Notes: generated from the sequence alone by a model not told the origin. Shown: positions 1-13,758, numbered from the stretch's first letter. The stretch is 64,000 nucleotides of DNA from Hypoxylon rubiginosum (GCA_902806565.1 CADCXA010000029.1:744001-808000); one strand, 5' to 3'. Numbers and translations are program-made.

Positions 1-3000
1 GGTAATCAAAGTCCTTCGGGGATAGACAGTGTACATCAGGTATAAAAGTAGGCGACGTGTAGCCGACCATGATTGGCCCCGGACAACCCTGCTGCTGAAG
101 TCTCGAATATAGTATCTCGGCAAGGCATAATAGGAATGAAGGAACTCTTTCAAGAAAATATTTTCTTCTCTGATGGTGTAGATAAAAAAAAAAGTCGGTA
201 ACAATAGGTGGCCTTTTAGAGTTGGGGTTCGTGTTCGGGATGCGAGCGCGGGAGTAACCTTCATTGAGCTGCCCTCCCTCTATTAGACGTGATGGAGGGT
301 GAGATCAGCCAATTAGAGCCCCTATGACTGCTGATGCCTTCTTAACTGGGAGCTCCCCCCGAGATATACTGACAAGGCTGTACTAGCAGCATGCGAGACA
401 TACGAATCCCTTCAGCTTTCTTAGTGCGGTGTGAATATGGGTGTGTGTGTCTATGTGTGGTGTGGCTGTCTCCGAGTACCCAAGGTAGGGGGTTCATACG
501 GGTTCATAAGAGTTCATGACCGTAAATAGCGAAATGCGAAATCGGCTCCCCGTGTCCCGTGTCTGCGTCTGCGACTTCAACTCCGTCTTCGTCTCCTCTT
601 ATCGTCGGCCCAATGCCATTATGCATGAATCCAAGATATCATGATTAAGAGCTTGTGTCTAGATTCGTCCAGCTCTGGTTATGGATATGGATATCTATCT
701 TGGACGGGTAGGGATACGAGTGATTGCGAGACCCCGAAGGTTAGCTACGAGGTAGGCATCGAATCCGTTAGATGTAGGTATTTTCAACTTACATATATGT
801 AGGTAGTACATATGCTGGCCTACATTACATACTGCATCATACTGCACCACCTACATAACCTACATACATATAGATTATGTACTCTCTCCTGTTGACTGAC
901 TGACAGGCATGCATGCATACATTACCAGCCAGCCCCGCATCGCTTCTGTCTCCTGTCTCCTATGGGCTATCACAATGATCTATGGCCTGATCCCAAGCGC
1001 GCTAAGCTTTTCCCCTTTCTCATTCATCAATATCCCAACTCTTTCCTCATTCATTACTCCGTGCTCGCAGTCACGTACCGTCGTCAATGCTCACGAGGCA
1101 GACTGAGACAAAACGAGCGCGCTTCTTTTGCGAGCCGTGTCCTAGGCCGTTCCAGCCACTTATGAGCGTAAGAAATCGAGGCTTGTCACCCATCCACCAT
1201 CTCTCCCCCATCTCCCCATCTTCCTCACCCCCCCTTCCAATCCTTGCATAGGGTCCCTTCCCGGGGCTATCGCCGGCTCTTCGTGGCGCTGAAAATAACC
1301 CCTTGTAAATCGAGTTTGTCGTTTGTTCTCAGTGACGAAATTCTTGTGCCGTCAAACGACGGGATGTACAATACATACATCAGCGGCTTACTGGACAAGC
1401 CAGCCTGACCAGCCCACCCCAGCGATCAATTCGTTCGCGGGTACGGGTACCTGCTTGCATGTGCAAGCAAGCCTCGCGGACCTGAACGATGTGCAAGCAT
1501 ATTGATCTTGATAGCACGCTCACGCAAGCTCCTTCCTGGCGATCCAAATGGTTGAATATTCTACCAGCCACCAGCGAGAATACTCGCAGCAGATCTAAGA
1601 CACTGTCGAGGTTGCCTCAGTTGCTTCTGCATCGGTAGAGCAGGCCTTGGTATTTAATAATTATGCACCCCAACTTCGCAGAGCTCGAAGCAAGCATATC
1701 CGGTCGAGAACATACGTAACTCCTGTCTGTCCTACCTGACATATATGCGTGCCCGAAATACATACCTATATCTGTTGCGTCATGCCGGCGAGATGTGGCA
1801 CAAAGCCTGATCATAAACGGAAGGGAGATCCTTCGACGACCGTCCTGAGGCGGCACAGACGGTGTCGTACAGAAAATGGCGCGTCGGCTTGTCCCATGAT
1901 TCGACGAGATGCCGTTCGACTTTGGTTGCTTGGCTAACTTCGATCGGGGCCCTGGCCAAAAGCTCCAGAGGTTCCAGGGGTCCAGGGCTAGGCTCCGCTA
2001 GCGATCAATATCAAATCCTTCAGTCGAGGATCAAAAAAAGGGTGGTAGTTGACTGGGCCAGCTGCCGTGCTAGCAAGGCTGTGGTGCGTGTTGTAACGAT
2101 GTATGTTAGGTACCTATGTATATATGTATGTATATGTATATGCTAGGTATGTACGTGTGTGCGATATGTGCAAGCAAGCGCTGCTAGATCGTGTTGCAAC
2201 CGACTAGGTTATAAGCGGTAGCCGGCGATCTTCGTTCGAAACGGGGCCTGCTGTTCGGCACACTGCCTCAAAGAAGCCTAGCTCTTCCACTGACAGCCAG
2301 ACGCGCATGCGGGCTTCTTGTCTTACTATGTACATTTATTCAAGCCGCCTTGCCTTTCCTTGCCTGCTCCCGCTGAGGCTGGGTTAGCTGATTCGACGGA
2401 CTATCGGGACAGCGGCAAGATTTGCCAGGACGCAGGCTATCTCTAGCTACTATGTACATGGTAGGTAAGAGGTAAGCTAAGGAGATATACCTAGCTTGTA
2501 AAGTTGGAGTAGTACATGGCGAAATTCGATGCCAAACATGTCGAAACTAATTCATCATCGAGAATGTATTGCGCTGCCATTGACTGCCAGACTGCGTATC
2601 ATCACCAGACTGTCACTGGAGACTGTCACTAGACATACGCGTTTCACAGATACATAACCCCCCGGGACCAGATGTACACTGTACTGTAACCCCGTAATCC
2701 CTGTGTCTCAAAGTCGGCCTCTTTTGAGGCTTCTCAATTTTTATCTGCCGCGATCTGATCCGCAGCTACCAGCAAGGTCTCTCTCCCCACTTCTCGTCAT
2801 CAGTCGATCCTGGAAATGCTCGACCTGACGACCTGACGTTTACGATACCCGTGCGGCCCAGGTTCAACCTTTGAGGTACGATCCTCTCTGATGCGCTGTA
2901 TACTAAGCTCCAAGACAGCGAGTGTTTTCCCTTTGGGGGAACGTGGGTTACATATGCCCCGTACGATTGGACTGTTGAAACGCGGCACGGGGGCAGGGCA

Positions 3001-6000
3001 TATGTATGGCGAACCCCCACCAATCCTTTGATCTTGGTTATGGAGGTTACCATCCCGTAGAGCGACGGCAATCTTGGGGAACAAGCTCGCAGGCGTAGGC
3101 ACGGGCTACAGGGACAAGGCACAGGCACAGGCACAGACACAGCACCGCTTTTTGGTTTCGGTTTCGCTATCACGCGCACAACACACCGAGTGACACCGAA
3201 ACTAGCTTGTACATTTCCGGATGCTAGTTGAAATCAATCAATGACCTTATTCTTGTTTACACGCGCTTGTGGACTCGTACGAAGATTAGCTACATCTCGG
3301 ATATTCAAAGAAGCTCTTCCTAACCCCCCGACAAGGGGTCGCGAGTTTGGTTCAGCATATATTAATCACCACATATAGGCATTATAACCCGGCCCCTTTT
3401 AAGATCAATGGGTTTTGAAGCTTGGAGGGAGGATAATCTCGGGTCGAGGCAACCCCTCGCGCCTTCGCGAGCAGCCCCCAACCAATATCATCTGCCATAG
3501 CCATGCGAGCCCATGATATATCAGGACTGTTCTAATCAATCAGTCAGCAGTCGTTAAATGTTAGTGCAAAGCCTCACTAGGCAAGGACCGGTCAGAGAGC
3601 CAGAGCCAGATATCCAGAGATGCGCTACTGTATTCATCGAGTTTATCTAGTGAGAAGAGCCTCCTTTTTCGCTACTATTCGATGTTCGAAACGCCTTGAC
3701 CGCTTCGTTTTTTCGTCTAGGCGGCTGCTAAGGACATGGACAAGCCCAAGTCTAAGTCCGAGTCCAAGAAAACAAGCCGGCTTCTCGAACCAAACTTTTG
3801 GTTCCCTACCAGTCCGGAATTGGACAGTCTTTTGTCCTGTTTTAGTCGTTGATACTGGACGTCAGGCTCCACACACGCGCAAGACCATCCACCATCCACC
3901 GTAGGCACGCGTTCGTTCAATCGGTAGGTGGAGCCCAATTCGTGTTGGGATTGTTGAGGATGCGTGTCCCAAGTGGATGGGACTTGAACTAAAGCTTAGT
4001 GAGCCTTTAGTGAAGCTGCCCTTGAAACTTTTCGAGGCCATGGTGCGGGATCAGGATTCAGGATTCAAGAGATATCGGAACCAGGGGGTAAAATAAAATA
4101 AAACAAAATATGTCGACTGCCGTGAGATGTACCTTACCTAGCTAGTTACCTTACTTAGCTGCCTAGGCAGGTTTGGGGAGACTCGAAGCAACCAAACCAT
4201 GTGGTCTGGTAGTTGTGGTTGTGGCACATAAACGCACTTTACTTATCTTGAGCCCCTACTATGTAAGGTCCCCCCTAGGTCACCTACGCCCACTACGCCC
4301 CTACGTTGCGGCGAAAATACGACTGTATCTATGACACTTCTGAAAAGAGACATGGAAGAAGGGAAATAAATGTCCGGTAACATTTCCCCTGACTGATTGT
4401 TACCAACCTGGTCCCTGTCAGCTCTCGGCGCTCTGCCCAGGGCCAGCCTGCCAGCCCGCCAGCCCTAGTCCCAGTTCCTCTTTTGTGGAGGATGGGACCG
4501 ACAAGGGGCTAGCTTACCATGACCTATTTACCTAAATCGTCCTTGATGCCCTTGATGCCAGTCCATCTACGTATCTCATCTACGTATCTAGCGCCCATCT
4601 ACCGGCTTCATTTATCGCGAGAACCTGGTCCTTACCGTAGTACTCTTTTGACAGCTCCGTCGTCTACTGAAGCCGGCCGCGACTATGTTGATATATAGCT
4701 GATATAGCTGATATAACTAACATATATAAACACATTTAACCTACCCATATAGCTAGGTAGCTACCCGCTATAGTTATGTCATCACGGACAGATTAGGAAA
4801 ACAGATAAAAAAAACCAAGCGCTAAAGGAGGAGGGCCAGTTAATATGTCCAAGCCCCGAAACGCAACAGCCTCTTTTCTTCTCTTTTCAAACACCTCGTC
4901 TAATCTCTTGCTCTGCATTCGCCATTGTGCCACGGTGCAGCAGGTAATAAGAAGCTTAAAGGAGGGCGGCTGCTAGGTCGTCACATTGGGAATCGATATC
5001 ACCTGCATCGCTTCGCGTGAGAAGAAAAGAATGAGAGAACAGAGCGGGCTCTTTCTATTTTAGAAACAGCACTCCCACACCCACACACACACAGCTAGCT
5101 CACACTGACATATACACACCACACCTAATTACGAGACCCCCGGGCCGTCGAATGAGAGGCGATCGCGAACCGCAACCCGCAAGCGAAAGCTCCCCTCTCT
5201 GAATTCGATAGGGCGCGGGCGTTGTATTGTAGGTATTGTAGCACATAACATACATAACATTCCATGGCTTGAGTAAGCCGACGGGCACCGTTTGGTCATG
5301 ATTCTGCAGCTCTTTATTAGTGCCGGCATAAGTGGCCGTTCTCTCATAGCATATCGCTTCCTTCTGATCAACCCAAATTCCTCCAATCAGGGGCTCCTTG
5401 GACCACCATAGGTAGCTCGCAAAAGGATGCGGCTGTTGCGCCGAGAGTACCAATCGTGGGATGGCATCGTTGAAAAATAATTAAAAATAATGAAAATAAT
5501 AGTAAAAGATAATAATGCCGTGCTATCCTCCCCCCTACCTTGGGGAGGTACTTTGGGGGCGGGTTTCTCTCTCCATCGATATGCCTGTGCCTGTTACTCC
5601 AGCCTGTCCAGTCCTACTAGTACATATCGAACGCTGTGGTACCCTCCAAAAGCTTCGGAGGACCATGTAAGTGGCGTGCCGGGATGCTCGAAGATGTGGA
5701 TCTCTTTGCTAGGCACGCTGATCCAAATCGGGAATGTGCTGAATGCGTCGTGATCTGTATTTGCTGTTATCCTCCGCATTTTCAGGAACCTAGAACTACG
5801 CCACTCGCCTTTGCCAATATTTCACGAATGTCTGAATGTCAAAGCATGTGTAAAAGGGCTCGTGAGATTCGTACATGGTAAAAATCTTCTTTCTTCATTC
5901 AGCTCATCGCATCGCTGTCTCCGTGCGTCAAAAACTCATCTCCAACTCCAGCTAACTCACTTCATCTGCTCTTCTTCCACGAGCTGCCGAACTTACATAG

Positions 6001-8117
6001 TATACCGGAAATTCGCCATAACAGCTACAGCTATTGCATTCTCTCATCTGCACTCGGCCCACACCTCTCTCCTCTTCCTCCATGACAATTCGACAGTCGA
6101 ACGTGCCTCATCTCGGGTCTATCTCGCAGTAAAGCCGCCAGGTAAAAGAGATAGGTAATCGGGCATGCAAGCGAAATTCCTTGATATTGGCATCGTCTCT
6201 TACTCTATTGCCCTTCTATCTCCAGTTTCGGTTCGTGGGCCGAGGTGCTATCATATCATTTCCCTATATCAGGAAGTCTGCTATTAACAAGGCGGCGAAC
6301 TCGTTAGCAGCCTCCTCTCTTTCGACATTGGGCCTTTCGAAAAGAGAGATAGAAGCAAAGGGTGATAGATAGGTACGAGTACATCCATCCATACATCCAT
6401 ACCTACCTATCTACCTATGTACATACATACATAACGGCCCTGTTGCTGCAAGGGTTCCATAAACTTATGTGCGCTTTTTGCGAAGCGAGCTTACTGGATC
6501 CCCGCCACGCCCACCCTGGTCGCCTCGCCAGAGACGCAATCTCGTGAACCGATATTTTACTGTACCGTAATGTCTGCCACCACCTCCCGCCCCCCTGCCC
6601 GCACCCCATGCCCAAAATTTGCGCCTTTCCCTTCTGGCTCTTCGTCGGCGTATATGTCCAACGGTCTTTCTAGAAAATAGCGGGCCCTCTTCCCCCCCTA
6701 CTCTACGTACCTAGCGAAAGCCGTCGGAGGATTTCCTAACTAATCAGTGACCCTTCCCCCTGTTGGGGGCCAGGGCCAGCATTGGATAGACGGAGCTGCG
6801 TGGAGGGGCCTTTTTATTTTGGCAAGGGGTTATCTTGAATGGCTACACTCTTCTCTACTCTCTACTCTCTCTCTTAGCTAGTTTCTTGTCGATAGGACCC
6901 CCGTGCCTCCATATGATCCATGCTCTACTTCTCTACCTGCCTACTCCGTAACCCCCTCCATCCACCACACAACGCGCACGCCTCCAGAGGAGAGGGAAAA
7001 AATGCCTTTGCCGTCATGTTCATCCACAGTGGCCAGGCCCGTTTGCTGGTGGGTGTTGGAGGAGGGTACATAGTACGCGGAGCCATGTATCATACCTAAT
7101 ACCTTTTGGCCCCCCTTGTCCAAGGTCGGCAGACAGATGAAAGTTATTATGGGGCAAGTCTGCCGTCCAAATGTATTGCCCAGTACAGTACAGTACGATC
7201 TAGCTAGCTTGCATTTACAACTTATCGAACATTATCCTCAGCTCTCTCTGTCTCTCTGCACAGTAAAAGTCCTAGCCGTGTTCCTGTCACTGCAGCCACG
7301 AGGGTTAAGCTAGTCTTACCTCAACAGTTCCGTACGCGTCAAGGTGAAGAATCTATAGTTTCGTCGTGTGTTGTTTCTTTCTTCTGTCCCCTCGATATCT
7401 TCGTGGTCTGGAGAGATAAAACGAGCCGCTGTCGATAATGCCCTGAGCCTATCAACCAAGTCCCGGCCAGAACTTGCGAGCCCTGTATCTTCCCCCAGCC
7501 AGATCGCCATTAGCTCCGTCTCCTTCCCAGTCGGGCTGCATGCACTGTACTCTAAAATCCATGTCAGTTGTACTAAAAGTCTCTGTACCAGACCCCCCAA
7601 GTCGCGTTCTTGCGCTCTCATTGACTGTCTTTGGACCTGGACCTGGACCACCTCCGCTTGGCTAGGACCCGTCAACCGTTAAACGTGCCCCCCCAGGGTA
7701 GTGGATAATGCCGTCTACTGCACAAAACAGTCCCCTCAGAGGCAACATCTATCCTACCGTATCCCGTTCCATCCCATACAAGTACACTTCGGCCTGCAAC
7801 CTCACCTTCTTTCAACGTTCACTTTATTCTGACCTCACCTACCTTTACAAGGAAAGACCCTTTCTAACTTCCCATCAAGATTGTTAGCTGCCTCTCAACA
7901 AAGAAATCTGGACTTGGCGAAACTAGTAGTTGGAACATCAGTCAAGCCATATTTGACGTGGGTCTGATGTTCTGAGCAAAAGAACGGCTTGCTTGTCTAG
8001 AGAGAGAGAGGGGGGATAATTAAAGAAAAAAACAGGAGAAGAAGAGTGTGTTTGGTTGATCGCCGGCGGCGCGCGAGGAGAGGTCTTGGGAGCCAACTGG
8101 GATAACACAGGTTTCCC
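1..8117. other. Long stretch without a recognisable gene upstream of the vib-1-type gene
   Basis: No open frame in these 8.1 kb reads like protein: all are short, uneven in composition and without family motifs, and no pair of exons joins convincingly. The DNA holds scattered microsatellite-like patches of TACC, TACA and CCTAGG type (about 780-870, 2097-2160, 6376-6432) and a purine run (7998-8050) close to the next gene. The last few hundred bases must include the promoter and 5' leader of the Ndt80-type gene. I found no tRNA or rRNA. Long non-coding transcripts or a distant upstream exon cannot be excluded from sequence alone. Confidence 0.6.
7967..7975 (+). promoter_or_regulatory. Minimal upstream ORF (Met-Phe-stop) before the vib-1-type start
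   Basis: The bases ATG TTC TGA lie 142 bp upstream of the first in-frame ATG of the Ndt80-type gene, inside its probable leader. A two-codon uORF could slow or redirect scanning ribosomes. Whether the transcript includes it is unknown, so this is an inference from position. Confidence 0.25.
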
Positions 8118-10497
8118 ATGTCAGCCACAACGACTTTGACGGCGACCATGGCAGAGTTGAAGCCGGAGCCAGCGCATAGTAGTCTTTGGTCGAACTATGG
8201 CGGTGGTCCGGTGTCCTTATCAACTCGATTCCCCAACACCATGGAGTCGAATCTTTCGCACCCCTCGACGACACCGTCGCAGCACCAGGGACGGCCACGA
8301 AGCAGCCACCCGACTATCGACCACCCGTACCCGTACCCACGATACCCACAGGAGGAGTCCGATGGATTTGACAGATACCCCCAGCCCTCTTTAACGCAAC
8401 ATCATAGTTTCCCTAACCTTAAGAGGCCGCACCAGCCCGGGGAGCACCCTCCCTACCAGGAGATCGTGCAAGATCTGAGAGATGACGGGTCGAAGCTCAC
8501 CGTCAACCACGACCACAAGCTGCTCTCCTTCCGGAGGGTCCAGGACAAGCACACCATCGTGGACCAGCACGGGCGCATGCAGCAGCTCGAGCTGTCCGCG
8601 CAGCTGCACGGCATGTTTTTCCTGTCCGAGATGCCGTCGAGCACGAGCGACGGCGCGATCCTGCAGCCGGAGCTGACGTGCTACCGGAGAAACCTGTTCC
8701 AGATCAGCGGGTCGCTCATCACGCCGCGAGGCCAGCTATCAGTAATCCTCCCTGAAACGGGCGAGACTGTTCCCGTGAACAGCACTGAAGTTACCATCTC
8801 GGCAATCGAATCCGTAGACGGCCACCCCGTCCGGCTCATCGTCATCCCCTGGAAGACGCCGCCGCCCAACTCCCCGGAACTACCGCAGACTCCAGACCAG
8901 GAGCCGCCTTCATTACCGCTGATTCCATTTCCAGACGACGGACAGGAAGCAGAGGGTGAGTACGCCGTCTACCCGATCGGGTGGAGGCGATTGCAGTTTA
9001 GAATGTAGGACTCCCACTTTAGTTGAATTTCTCTTCCCCCCTTTTCTTTCTCCGAAGCGCAGGGTGTTTGGTTCGATAAGGGTCCACGTATTAACACGCG
9101 TCTCGTAGAGCAACGGCGAATAACGGCAGACGGAAAGAGCTCCAGCAACATTTCGTACTGCACCTCAAAGTGGTGGGAACGCTGGCGAACGGGTCCAAGG
9201 TTGTCCTGACGGAATCTACGACGGCGCCCATCGTGGTGCGCGGGCGAAGTCCGCGGAATTTCCAGGCCCGAAAGGAGATCCCCCTCCTGGGATCCAGCGC
9301 CGGCTCGAGAGGGCAGGCGCTGGTCGAGACGGGGTTGGGTATCGTCGCGGGCCCTCTGTCGGTGAAGCCGCAGGACCCCAAGTTGCGGGGACTGAATTTG
9401 GAGCTGCCGAGGACGGCGTTCACCTTCAACGCATCGAAGCTCCCGGGCAGCCCGATGACGATGAGGTCCAAGTAGGTTTCCTTCCTGTCCAGCCCCGGAG
9501 ACCCTAGAACGGCTCTGTAAATCTTTAACCCTCCGGATGACGATTGTAGGAAAGAATGGGGGAAGAGAATCCACGAACGGTTCCAAAACTTTCCTCTCTA
9601 GAGAACAAGGCTGACAGAAACTCTAGTTCGTATCCTAGTTGGAATCCTCCGAGCCAGTTACCCCTATCGGGGATGCCCGCCTCGGCCACAAGCAGCTATC
9701 CGCCGGCGAACATACCCGCCGACTCGTACCAGAAGATGCCGCTCTCGGGGACGTCGAATTTCACGCAGGAGCCGCAGGAGATGCCGATGCAGACGTCGAT
9801 GCCGTCGATGCAGCTCTCGCTATCCGCGACGGAACAGCAGCAGCAGCAGCAACCACCTTCGATCCGGACGCAGTACGCGTACGTGCAGGGGACGTCGGCG
9901 CCGCCGCAGCTTTCGGTGACGACGACGTCGATGGGCGGCGGCGGCGGGAGCAGCTCGGACCACGGCAGCCTGAGCGTGCCGCGGTACGTGGACTCGAACC
10001 CGCGGCCGGCCAAGAGCCCGCGCCACGGCAGCCACCAGTCCGTGCCCAGCAGCAGCTCCATCGGCAACAGCAACGACACCTCCGAGTACCGGTACGGGCC
10101 CTCCTCGTACGTGCCCGTCAACAGCAACTCCAACGAGCTGAACTCGGCGTCCAGCTACAGCGCCGAGAGCGGCGGCGGCGGCGGTCCTACAGGTCCCTCC
10201 AGTGCCGGCGGCAACCCGTCGTCAGCGGGCGGCCACTCGCAGCAGCAACAACAGCAATCACAGTCCCAGTCCCAGCAGCAGCAGCCGCCGCCCCGCGACT
10301 ACTACCCCCCGACGACGTCTTGGACGACGACGGCGGGCGAGCCGAGCAGCGCCACCGTGCACTCGTACCACCACAACAGCGCCGGCCCGGGCGGCGAGAG
10401 CAGCCGGCCGTACGCGTACCCCGGCAAGAGCGACCACCCGCCGCCTCCGGGAAGCTACGCCTCGACGCTGAACCACTACTCGTGGAGCTCGTCGTAG
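8118..10497 (+). CDS. vib-1: Ndt80/PhoG-domain transcription factor, VIB-1 (XprG-like) orthologue
   Basis: Three exons are proposed: 8118-9004, 9109-9471 and 9555-10497, giving 730 aa. The Ndt80/PhoG DNA-binding fold spans roughly residues 125-420. Conserved blocks include LSFRRVQDKHTIVDQ, LTCYRRNLFQISG, YPIGWRRLQF, ATANNGRRKELQQHF and VVRGRSPRNFQARK. The last block is typical of the family's DNA-contacting region. The C-terminus is low-complexity (poly-Gln, Gly, Ser) and ends HYSWSSS. VIB-1 in Neurospora and XprG in Aspergillus act in the nucleus and control extracellular proteases, starvation responses and, for VIB-1, heterokaryon incompatibility. Intron 1 joins the conserved block cleanly. 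Intron 2 is awkward: the first AG after the branch site (9549) breaks the frame, while AG at 9553-9554 restores it. A second in-frame ATG at 8148 sits in the better context (ACCATGG) and may be the true start. Confidence 0.88.
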
Positions 10498-12852
10498 ACT
10501 GACTGGCTAGCATATTTAATAACGAGAGAAAATAAACAAAAATCCGATGAAAGAGGATTTCTTCTCATTTGCCCACCCATCCACCACCATACGCTTCGCA
10601 CTAAAGGGGGTGAAAAAAAGGCTCCCGTTGCGAATATATAAAAAAGCGCGAGCGACGTTTTTTCCCTTCTTTCTCACTACCACTCTCGGAAGAAAAAGAC
10701 GTCGCCTGTATAGTATATTTTTTTTTTAATGAATAAGCTTCATATTTTTTTGTTTCCTTTTTCTTTTCTTCTCACTGAAGATTATTCATCCCGTGGTGGA
10801 AAGAAAAAGGGCCCAAAAAGCTGTTTTCGGGAAATGTTTACCTCGCATCCCTCACGAAGGACTTTGTATAAGGCTAGTGAAGAGAGAGGAGGGAGGACTG
10901 AGGAGGGAAGGGAGAGGAGAGGAGAGGAAGAGTAAGGACGGGAGGAAGAGGAGAAAGATGAAAGGAATAACTGGGTCTCCGTGTAACCGTTGTTTGGAAA
11001 GTGGGAAACGCCCACTGGCCGTCGTGGTTCGCGGGTTCGTGGGTCGTTTGGTCGTGTATCTGGTGGTCTTTCCTCATATCGATACTCATTCGTTTCGCCA
11101 ACAGCGAGCGCGGCCCCGTCTCCGCCATTCTTGTTTGGACGTTATAACACATACTCAAACACGCACAGAGAGCGAAAGAGAAGAAAGAGAGACGGGTCGG
11201 CATTGAGATCTCCGGAGTTGGTTTTCCATGTGTTTTCTCCTACTGTCAACGATTTTCCTCTGAGTTGGGAGATCCATCCTCCTTTGCTGCTATATTCTCG
11301 ATATCCCCCCCCTCGTTCGTATCATTACCATACAGTACCATCGTCGTTATACCTGTTATACACAATCTGGAGCAAAGCGAAGCAGAGGCGGCCACATTGT
11401 TTTTATCTTGTTTAGCGATTTTTGGAAACTCATTGTGATAGGTACTGTAGGCGGGAATTGCTGGAGTGGGTAATTTGTTCGTCGTCATCGTCGTTCTCAT
11501 TGTTCTTTTTGAGTTTTAAGCGATGGAGAGGGGGAGAAGCGCAACTCTCCCAATATTATTATATCGATATTCATTCCGAAACCTGCGTATAACCTTTATT
11601 CTCCGCCCGGGACGATCGCATCTTCTGGCCCCCCGAAGAAAAGAGTGATTTGGATAAGAGGACTTCTGAAAGGCCGACTTCCTTTCGAGGTGATGATATA
11701 CGCGGTCCCTGGGGTAGTTATTTATACCCTTGACAGCTTAAGAGAAGCCAATAAACTCCGCGGGATAGACGGATATGTTGTATAAAGCGAGGGGGGCCGA
11801 ATTGATGAGATGGATTTCTTAAAGACGCGGAGTTTTCATCTTGTCCGGAAGTGATTGAAACGGGAAGCAATACCACAGCTTGTACATTATCGGCGAACTG
11901 CTTGGTTAGACGGAGGACTTACAGTCTTGATATATAGTTGAAATCATGTTTTGAGACTTGTTTTTCAGCTTTCAGCTGCCAGGGTTAACGTTAGACTATT
12001 ACCAGTTCTGGGGACTATCAGCTTCTAGCACGGACTATTGGTTCGTACTAGTACTTAGCGGACTATCCTGAGGGTCCATAGCCTGGGAACGACGGTATAA
12101 AAGTGAGGAGTCAGGTCGTAATAGAACTCCATGGCGGAGTTTCTTTGGTGTTGCTGCAAGTGCCTACGGGCTACTGTGTACCTAGTAACTACATAGGTAC
12201 CTAGGTAGGTATGTGACACGAAAAGACAAAGATAAAGCGATCGCACAAGTTGTCATGATCCTTAAATGGGTGAATAGGCACAGAAATAAAAGCAGAGTAG
12301 AGAACGAAGGAGAGAACAAAGCAGCGAAGGGAGACCTCAGTCAGTCTAGTCAGCTCCTTATATCTCGGGCCGTCTGCTTAGCCGTGTCAGATCCTGTAGG
12401 TAGCCGCTTCTGTTACTTTATTTACTACCCGCTATACCTCGTGTACATAGTACGTTCCTCCTTGCGTGTAGATAAGCGACTAATGCGGTACTACTAGCTA
12501 GTGTCTACTTCCCAAGGTGATACAAAAGTCGGGATCTACCACATATACTAAGTGAGGTTTGCGTGCACGAGTTGAGTGAGTTGAGTCTTGACTGGCTGAG
12601 CGATGGCGGTAGGATTGCACTAAAATTAGTCATGTTCCAAGTTGTCGGGACGAGGATTGGAGAAGAGAGACAAAGCGAGACAAAACAAAGTGTGGCTGAA
12701 ATCTACCCCCCACACTTCCAATGACCCACCCGTATTTTAGATGTGTGCCTATGTGGTCAAAGCTTGAAGGAACAAACACCTTTTTCATCCTGCCGCCTCT
12801 GCGTCTCATCTTAAAGCAACTCACTCATCTTGATGACCCATATAATAATATC
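10498..12852. other. Intergenic, 3' flank of the vib-1-type gene
   Basis: No supported gene. It contains A/T runs just after the stop (10610-10760) and a purine-rich GGA/GAG tract on the plus strand (about 10875-10960). Short frames here are simple-sequence. The start of the next gene lies at the right end. Confidence 0.6.
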
Positions 12853-13758
12853 ATGTTCGAGCTACCAGATGCTAAACGGTATGTAAATTCCTATTTGCTC
12901 TCCGATACTTCTGCTTCTAACAAAAGTTATTGAAGAATTCGACGGGAGGATTTGTATGATTCTGCCTCCGATGAAGAGACGATAGAGGTCGATGAACTCG
13001 ACTCGTCTCTGCAGGAAAAATTAAATGCACAACTCTCCGGACTGCTAGATCTCAGTTTTACGGCAGAGGAAAATATCGAAAAACTCCCAGCCCCTGAACC
13101 CACTGGATTTCAGACTGGAGACGCAAGTAAAAACCCTGGAGATGACGGAGAAACTAAGGAGACCGGAGAGGAGACATTCACATTTCGATTATTCCGAGAC
13201 GAGGAACCATCGCGCAAGGTAGTGCTCGAACCCCAGGATGCTGGAGCAAGAAAGGATGGCGACGGTGCATTTATCATTGCCAAACGGCCCATGTCATACT
13301 ATTTGGCTGAAGACCTATCGCCTAAAGCTGCCGAGGAATTCAAGACCGCCGCCGTCAGTGCGGACTATCTCCTGCAGGACGCCGGGAAGAGGCGTTGGGG
13401 GCTTGAAAAGCCGTGGAAGGTGACGACTATTACTATCACCACCAATAAGCGTATAGCCGCTCCGGACAGCCATCCAAATCAAGACTCATCTCCTGAAATA
13501 AAAACGAAGAAGCGTCCCGGTAAGAAGCGAAGGATAATCTTGAGGGTTCGAGAGAAGGCAAGGAAAGAACAGGAGGAGGCTGCAAAACTGCAGTTGGTTG
13601 ACAAGGAGGAACACTTGAAAGAAAAGAAGAAGAGACTTAACAGGCAGAAAAAACTGAAGCGAAGAGCTAAGGAGAGGGAGAAGAAGCAACGCGTGGTAGG
13701 AGACGCACCTTCTGAGCCGAGTAGTAGGGATAATAGTCCAGATAAAGAGCAAGATTAG
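12853..13758 (+). CDS. DUF2011-family fungal protein of unknown function
   Basis: Two exons, 12853-12878 and 12936-13758, give 282 aa. The 26-bp first exon encodes MFELPDAK and splices (GTATGT donor, TCTAAC branch, 57-bp intron) into IRREDLYDSASDEE, restoring a conserved-looking N-terminus. The middle carries FTFRLF, then a block with RPMSYYLAEDL and KRRWGLEKPWKV. The C-terminal third is a highly charged Lys/Arg/Glu helix, probably coiled, ending in an acidic Ser-rich tail. I assign it to the fungal DUF2011 group from this layout. The basic tail suggests a nuclear or nucleolar, perhaps RNA-related, role, which is inference only. Without the tiny first exon the frame has no early Met, which supports the splice. 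Confidence 0.75.

Noticed and set aside
2766..3179. Minus-strand 137-codon frame in the empty left region
   Set aside because: Val/Pro/Cys repeats come from a GGCACA-type simple repeat. There is no splice partner and no family resemblance.
9639..10502. Long plus-strand frame of 287 codons overlapping the end of the vib-1-type gene
   Set aside because: It is a second frame of the G/C-rich exon 3. Its Ala/Arg-rich text shows no motifs, while the other frame ends in the family-typical HYSWSSS.
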